NCBI RefSeq assembly: GCF_013409865.1
Contig: NZ_JACCBM010000001.1
Coordinates: forward strand, 3,224,001-3,288,000
DNA length: 64,000 nucleotides
Origin: Herbiconiux flava
GTDB taxonomy: Bacteria > Actinomycetota > Actinomycetes > Actinomycetales > Microbacteriaceae
Direction: 5' to 3'
The position numbers and the translations under genes are program-made. The first letter of the stretch is position 1, and the number at the start of each line of letters is the position of its first letter. This document shows, in pieces, positions 61,928-64,000 of the stretch. A model generated the notes under the pieces. It was given only the letters and a program-made list of their open reading frames with translations. It was not told the origin of the DNA and ran no database searches.

Positions 61928-62514
61928 CCGGCCCTCCGCTCTTTCACGATGAACAGGTGGTACTCGCCCACGACCGCCGAGCACCAGCGGTGCAGGGTGC
62001 CCCCGGCGTAGTGGATCGAGTCGCCAGGGCCGAGCTCGAAGGTGCCCTCCTCGGCGAGGTCGACGAGCACCCGGCCGCTGACCACGTGCAGGAACTCGTC
62101 CTCCTCGTGGGTGTAGAACTCCCCCACCGAGACGTTCGAGCCGCGGAACTCCATCGGCACGAACGGCACGTCGCCGTGCACCAGGATGCGCGCCTCGCCG
62201 CCCCCGAACGGACCCTGCGGTCCCTCCATCGAGCGCACCAGCGAGACCCGCTGGGTGGCACCGCCCGGCACGAGGTCGTCGGTCGCGGCCGCGATCAGCT
62301 CGATCTGGCTCGAGCCGAGTGCCCGCGCGATGCGCTCGAGCGACACCATCGACGGCCGGGCCTGCCCGCGCTCGAGCTGCGAGAGGAAGGGGTGCGAGAG
62401 CTCGGCGAGGCGCGCGAGCTCCACCAGCGTCAGGCCACGGGCCTGCCGGAACGAGCGGATGCGCGCACCCAGGCGCTCGGTCTGCTCGTCGAGGGCGACG
62501 CTTCCGGTGGAGAT
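61924..62514 (-). CDS. XRE-family regulator with cupin domain, non-canonical start
   Basis: About 196 aa if read from an ATC at 62514. The N-terminal helix-turn-helix is LGARIRSFRQARGLTL, VELARLAELSHPFLSQLERG, QARPSMVSLERIARAL, and a C-terminal cupin (about 110-190) has YTHEEDEFLHVVSGRVLV and IHYAGGTLHRW, the ligand- or metal-binding positions. The frame has no ATG, GTG or TTG between an upstream TGA (62569-62571) and a GTG at 62424 that would cut off the first helix. A good RBS (GAGAGGA) lies 6 nt before the ATC. It probably regulates the divergent deaminase gene and its own operon. Confidence 0.75.
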   Translation of the reverse strand: MSTGSVALDEQTERLGARIRSFRQARGLTLVELARLAELSHPFLSQLERGQARPSMVSLERIARALGSSQIELIAAATDDLVPGGATQRVSLVRSMEGPQGPFGGGEARILVHGDVPFVPMEFRGSNVSVGEFYTHEEDEFLHVVSGRVLVDLAEEGTFELGPGDSIHYAGGTLHRWCSAVVGEYHLFIVKERRAG

Positions 62515-62722
62515 GGCTGGTCCTCTCGTCGAGTGGCGGGTGGTGGAGCGGGGCTGGGGACCGGGTGGTCACAGAGACAGTAATCACGAACGGCCGCCAC
62601 AGCGAAATCGTGCGTGGACCCAATTAACATTCGGAAATGCTTGCGTTACCTGCCGGAAACGAGCCATCCGTAGCGTGGCCCCTGTTGAAGCCATCAACAT
62701 TCCGAGCCGTGAGGAGCCCCCG

Positions 62723-64000
62723 ATGTCCGTGCTCCCCCGCACCCTCCGGATGCTCCGCTCGGCGACGCTCCCCGACGGGCGCCTCGTCGACGTCGAGCTC
62801 GAGGGCGACACGGTCTCGGCCGTGCGGCCCGCCGGCAGCGCGGCGACGTTCGACGCCCCGTCGGCCGGCACGCTCGACCTCGACGGCTTCCTGCTGCTCC
62901 CGGCTCCGGCCGAGCCGCACGCGCACCTCGACAAGGCCCTCTCCTGGGACCTGATCGACCCGCCGATGGGCGACCTCGGCCTCGCGATCGAGTCGTGGAA
63001 GCGGTACGCCGCCACCATGACCACCGCGTCCATCGCCGACCGGGCCCGCCGCCAGGCTCTCGCGATGCTGCAGAACGGCACGACCGCCATCCGCTGCCAC
63101 GTCGACCTGCTGCACGCCGAGGGCGATGAGGGCGACTCGATGCGCGGCGTCCGCGCCCTCGTCCAGGTGCGCGACGAGCTCGCCGGCCTCGTCGACCTCG
63201 AGCTCGTCGCCCTCGCGGGCCCGAACGCCACCGACGCCCAGGTGCACGAGGCGCTCGACCTCGGTGTCGACCTGGTCGGCGGCGCCCCGCACCTGGCCGA
63301 CGAGCCCGACGCCGACCTCCGCCGCCTCCTCGCCATCGCGACCGACCGCGGTGTCGGTGTCGACATGCACACCGACGAGAGCCTCGGCGGCCCGATCACG
63401 ATGGGCACCCTGACCGAGATCGTGCGCGACTGGCCCGCGAGCCGCCCGGCGACCGCCGGCCACTGCGTGCGCCTCGGCACCCTCGAGCCCGTCGAGCTCG
63501 ACGTGCTGATCGAGGGCATCCTGGCCGCCGACCTCGGTATCGTGACCCTGCCGATCACGAACCTCTACCTGCAGGGCTGGCAGCATCCGGTGTCGACCCC
63601 ACGCGGCCTCACCGCCGTGCGCGCCCTGCTCGACGCCGGGGTGCGACTCGGTGCCGGCGCCGACAACGTGCGCGACCCCTTCAACCCGGTCGGCCGAAGC
63701 GACGCGCTCGAGACCGCCTCGCTGCTGGTCACCGCCGGTCACCTCACCCTCGACGAGGCGTACGCCGCCGTGAGCACCGGCGCCCGCGACGTCATGCGGC
63801 TGCCGCGCTCCGGCGTCGAGGTGGGGGCGAAGGCCGAGCTGCTGGCGGTGCGCGCCGTCAACCTCTCGGATGCGATCGCCAACGCCTCGGCCGACCGCTA
63901 CGTCATCCACGCCGGCCGCCTGGTCGCCGCGAGCTCGGTGAGCCGCAGCATCGCGCCGATCGCGCACCTGGCCGAAGTTCTTCCCGAACCATCCCCCGAG
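62723..64000 (+). CDS. Cytosine deaminase-like amidohydrolase (3' end outside window)
   Basis: 426 codons visible and still open at the window end. CodA-type metal-dependent deaminase: EPHAHLDKALSWDL (metal HxH, about 58-71), GTTAIRCHVDLLHAE, VGVDMHTDESLGG (about 212-224), TAGHCVRLGTLE (about 247) and GADNVRDPFNPVGRSD (Asp, about 312). Such enzymes deaminate cytosine, isoguanine, creatinine or similar rings. RBS GAGGAG 6 nt before the ATG at 62723. Divergent from the cupin regulator across a 208-base control region that has similar 13-bp words at about 62623 and 62693. Confidence 0.9.
   Translation, partial: MSVLPRTLRMLRSATLPDGRLVDVELEGDTVSAVRPAGSAATFDAPSAGTLDLDGFLLLPAPAEPHAHLDKALSWDLIDPPMGDLGLAIESWKRYAATMTTASIADRARRQALAMLQNGTTAIRCHVDLLHAEGDEGDSMRGVRALVQVRDELAGLVDLELVALAGPNATDAQVHEALDLGVDLVGGAPHLADEPDADLRRLLAIATDRGVGVDMHTDESLGGPITMGTLTEIVRDWPASRPATAGHCVRLGTLEPVELDVLIEGILAADLGIVTLPITNLYLQGWQHPVSTPRGLTAVRALLDAGVRLGAGADNVRDPFNPVGRSDALETASLLVTAGHLTLDEAYAAVSTGARDVMRLPRSGVEVGAKAELLAVRAVNLSDAIANASADRYVIHAGRLVAASSVSRSIAPIAHLAEVLPEPSPE

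Overview
The window is chromosomal DNA from a high-GC actinobacterium, most likely a member of the Microbacteriaceae. The evidence is roughly 70% GC, GTG starts, dense 4-nt stop/start overlaps, the gene order mfd-mazG-(insert)-eno-ftsB-DUF501, an F420-dependent glucose-6-phosphate dehydrogenase, and a strong excess of the word GGATGCG/CGCATCCG on both strands. No transposase, phage gene or CRISPR array was seen.

Layout. 1-1313 (-): lemA and the 5' part of an htpX-like M48 protease. 1410-7673 (-): a tightly coupled operon of TetR, sugar-type MFS transporter, D-threonine aldolase/alanine racemase-like PLP enzyme, aldonolactone oxidase and GH1 glycosidase. Two tiny ORFs bridge its only two gaps. 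7841-12347: a large Ig-like multi-membrane protein, a flavin reductase, and two small genes of unknown function. 12381-13394 (-): fgd. 13466-21042 (-): a pilus operon with a 1481-aa tip protein, a backbone pilin and a class C sortase that carries an unusual C-terminal receiver-like domain. 21284-21922: two small membrane proteins and a tRNA with anticodon UAA but a short variable loop. 22070-27240 (-): ndh, S8 protease, DUF501, ftsB, eno. 27291-31989 (-): two efflux modules (MFS-MarR-TetR and MarR-MFS) that sit with hisS between eno and mazG. 32015-38972 (-): hisS, mazG, mfd, pth, rplY. 39190-45185: gnd (+), smc (-), VOC and GNAT proteins (-). 45285-51113: molybdenum cofactor genes moeZ, moaD, moaA, moeA, moaC, mogA, moaE. 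51251-55137 (+): a molybdenum hydroxylase (FAD subunit, and a fused 2Fe-2S/Mo subunit). 55171-56756: divergent lysG/lysE. 56881-64000: purine/pyrimidine-type deaminases, xdhC, a VanB-type reductase, a cupin regulator, and a cytosine-deaminase-like gene that runs off the window.

How it works together. The Moco genes supply the cofactor for the hydroxylase encoded next to them. XdhC and the deaminases point to oxidative use of purines or similar N-heterocycles. The pilus operon is self-contained apart from a housekeeping sortase. A window-wide regularity is the promoter geometry: 17 genes on both strands have an -10-like hexamer (TANNNT in nearly all) ending 6 or 7 nt before the start codon, which predicts leaderless mRNAs. 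The most unusual items are the sortase-receiver fusion, an amidohydrolase that has lost its expected metal ligands, a cupin regulator whose ribosome binding site faces an ATC codon, the two bridging mini-ORFs, and the atypical 3' end of hisS overlapped by a MarR-type operator.
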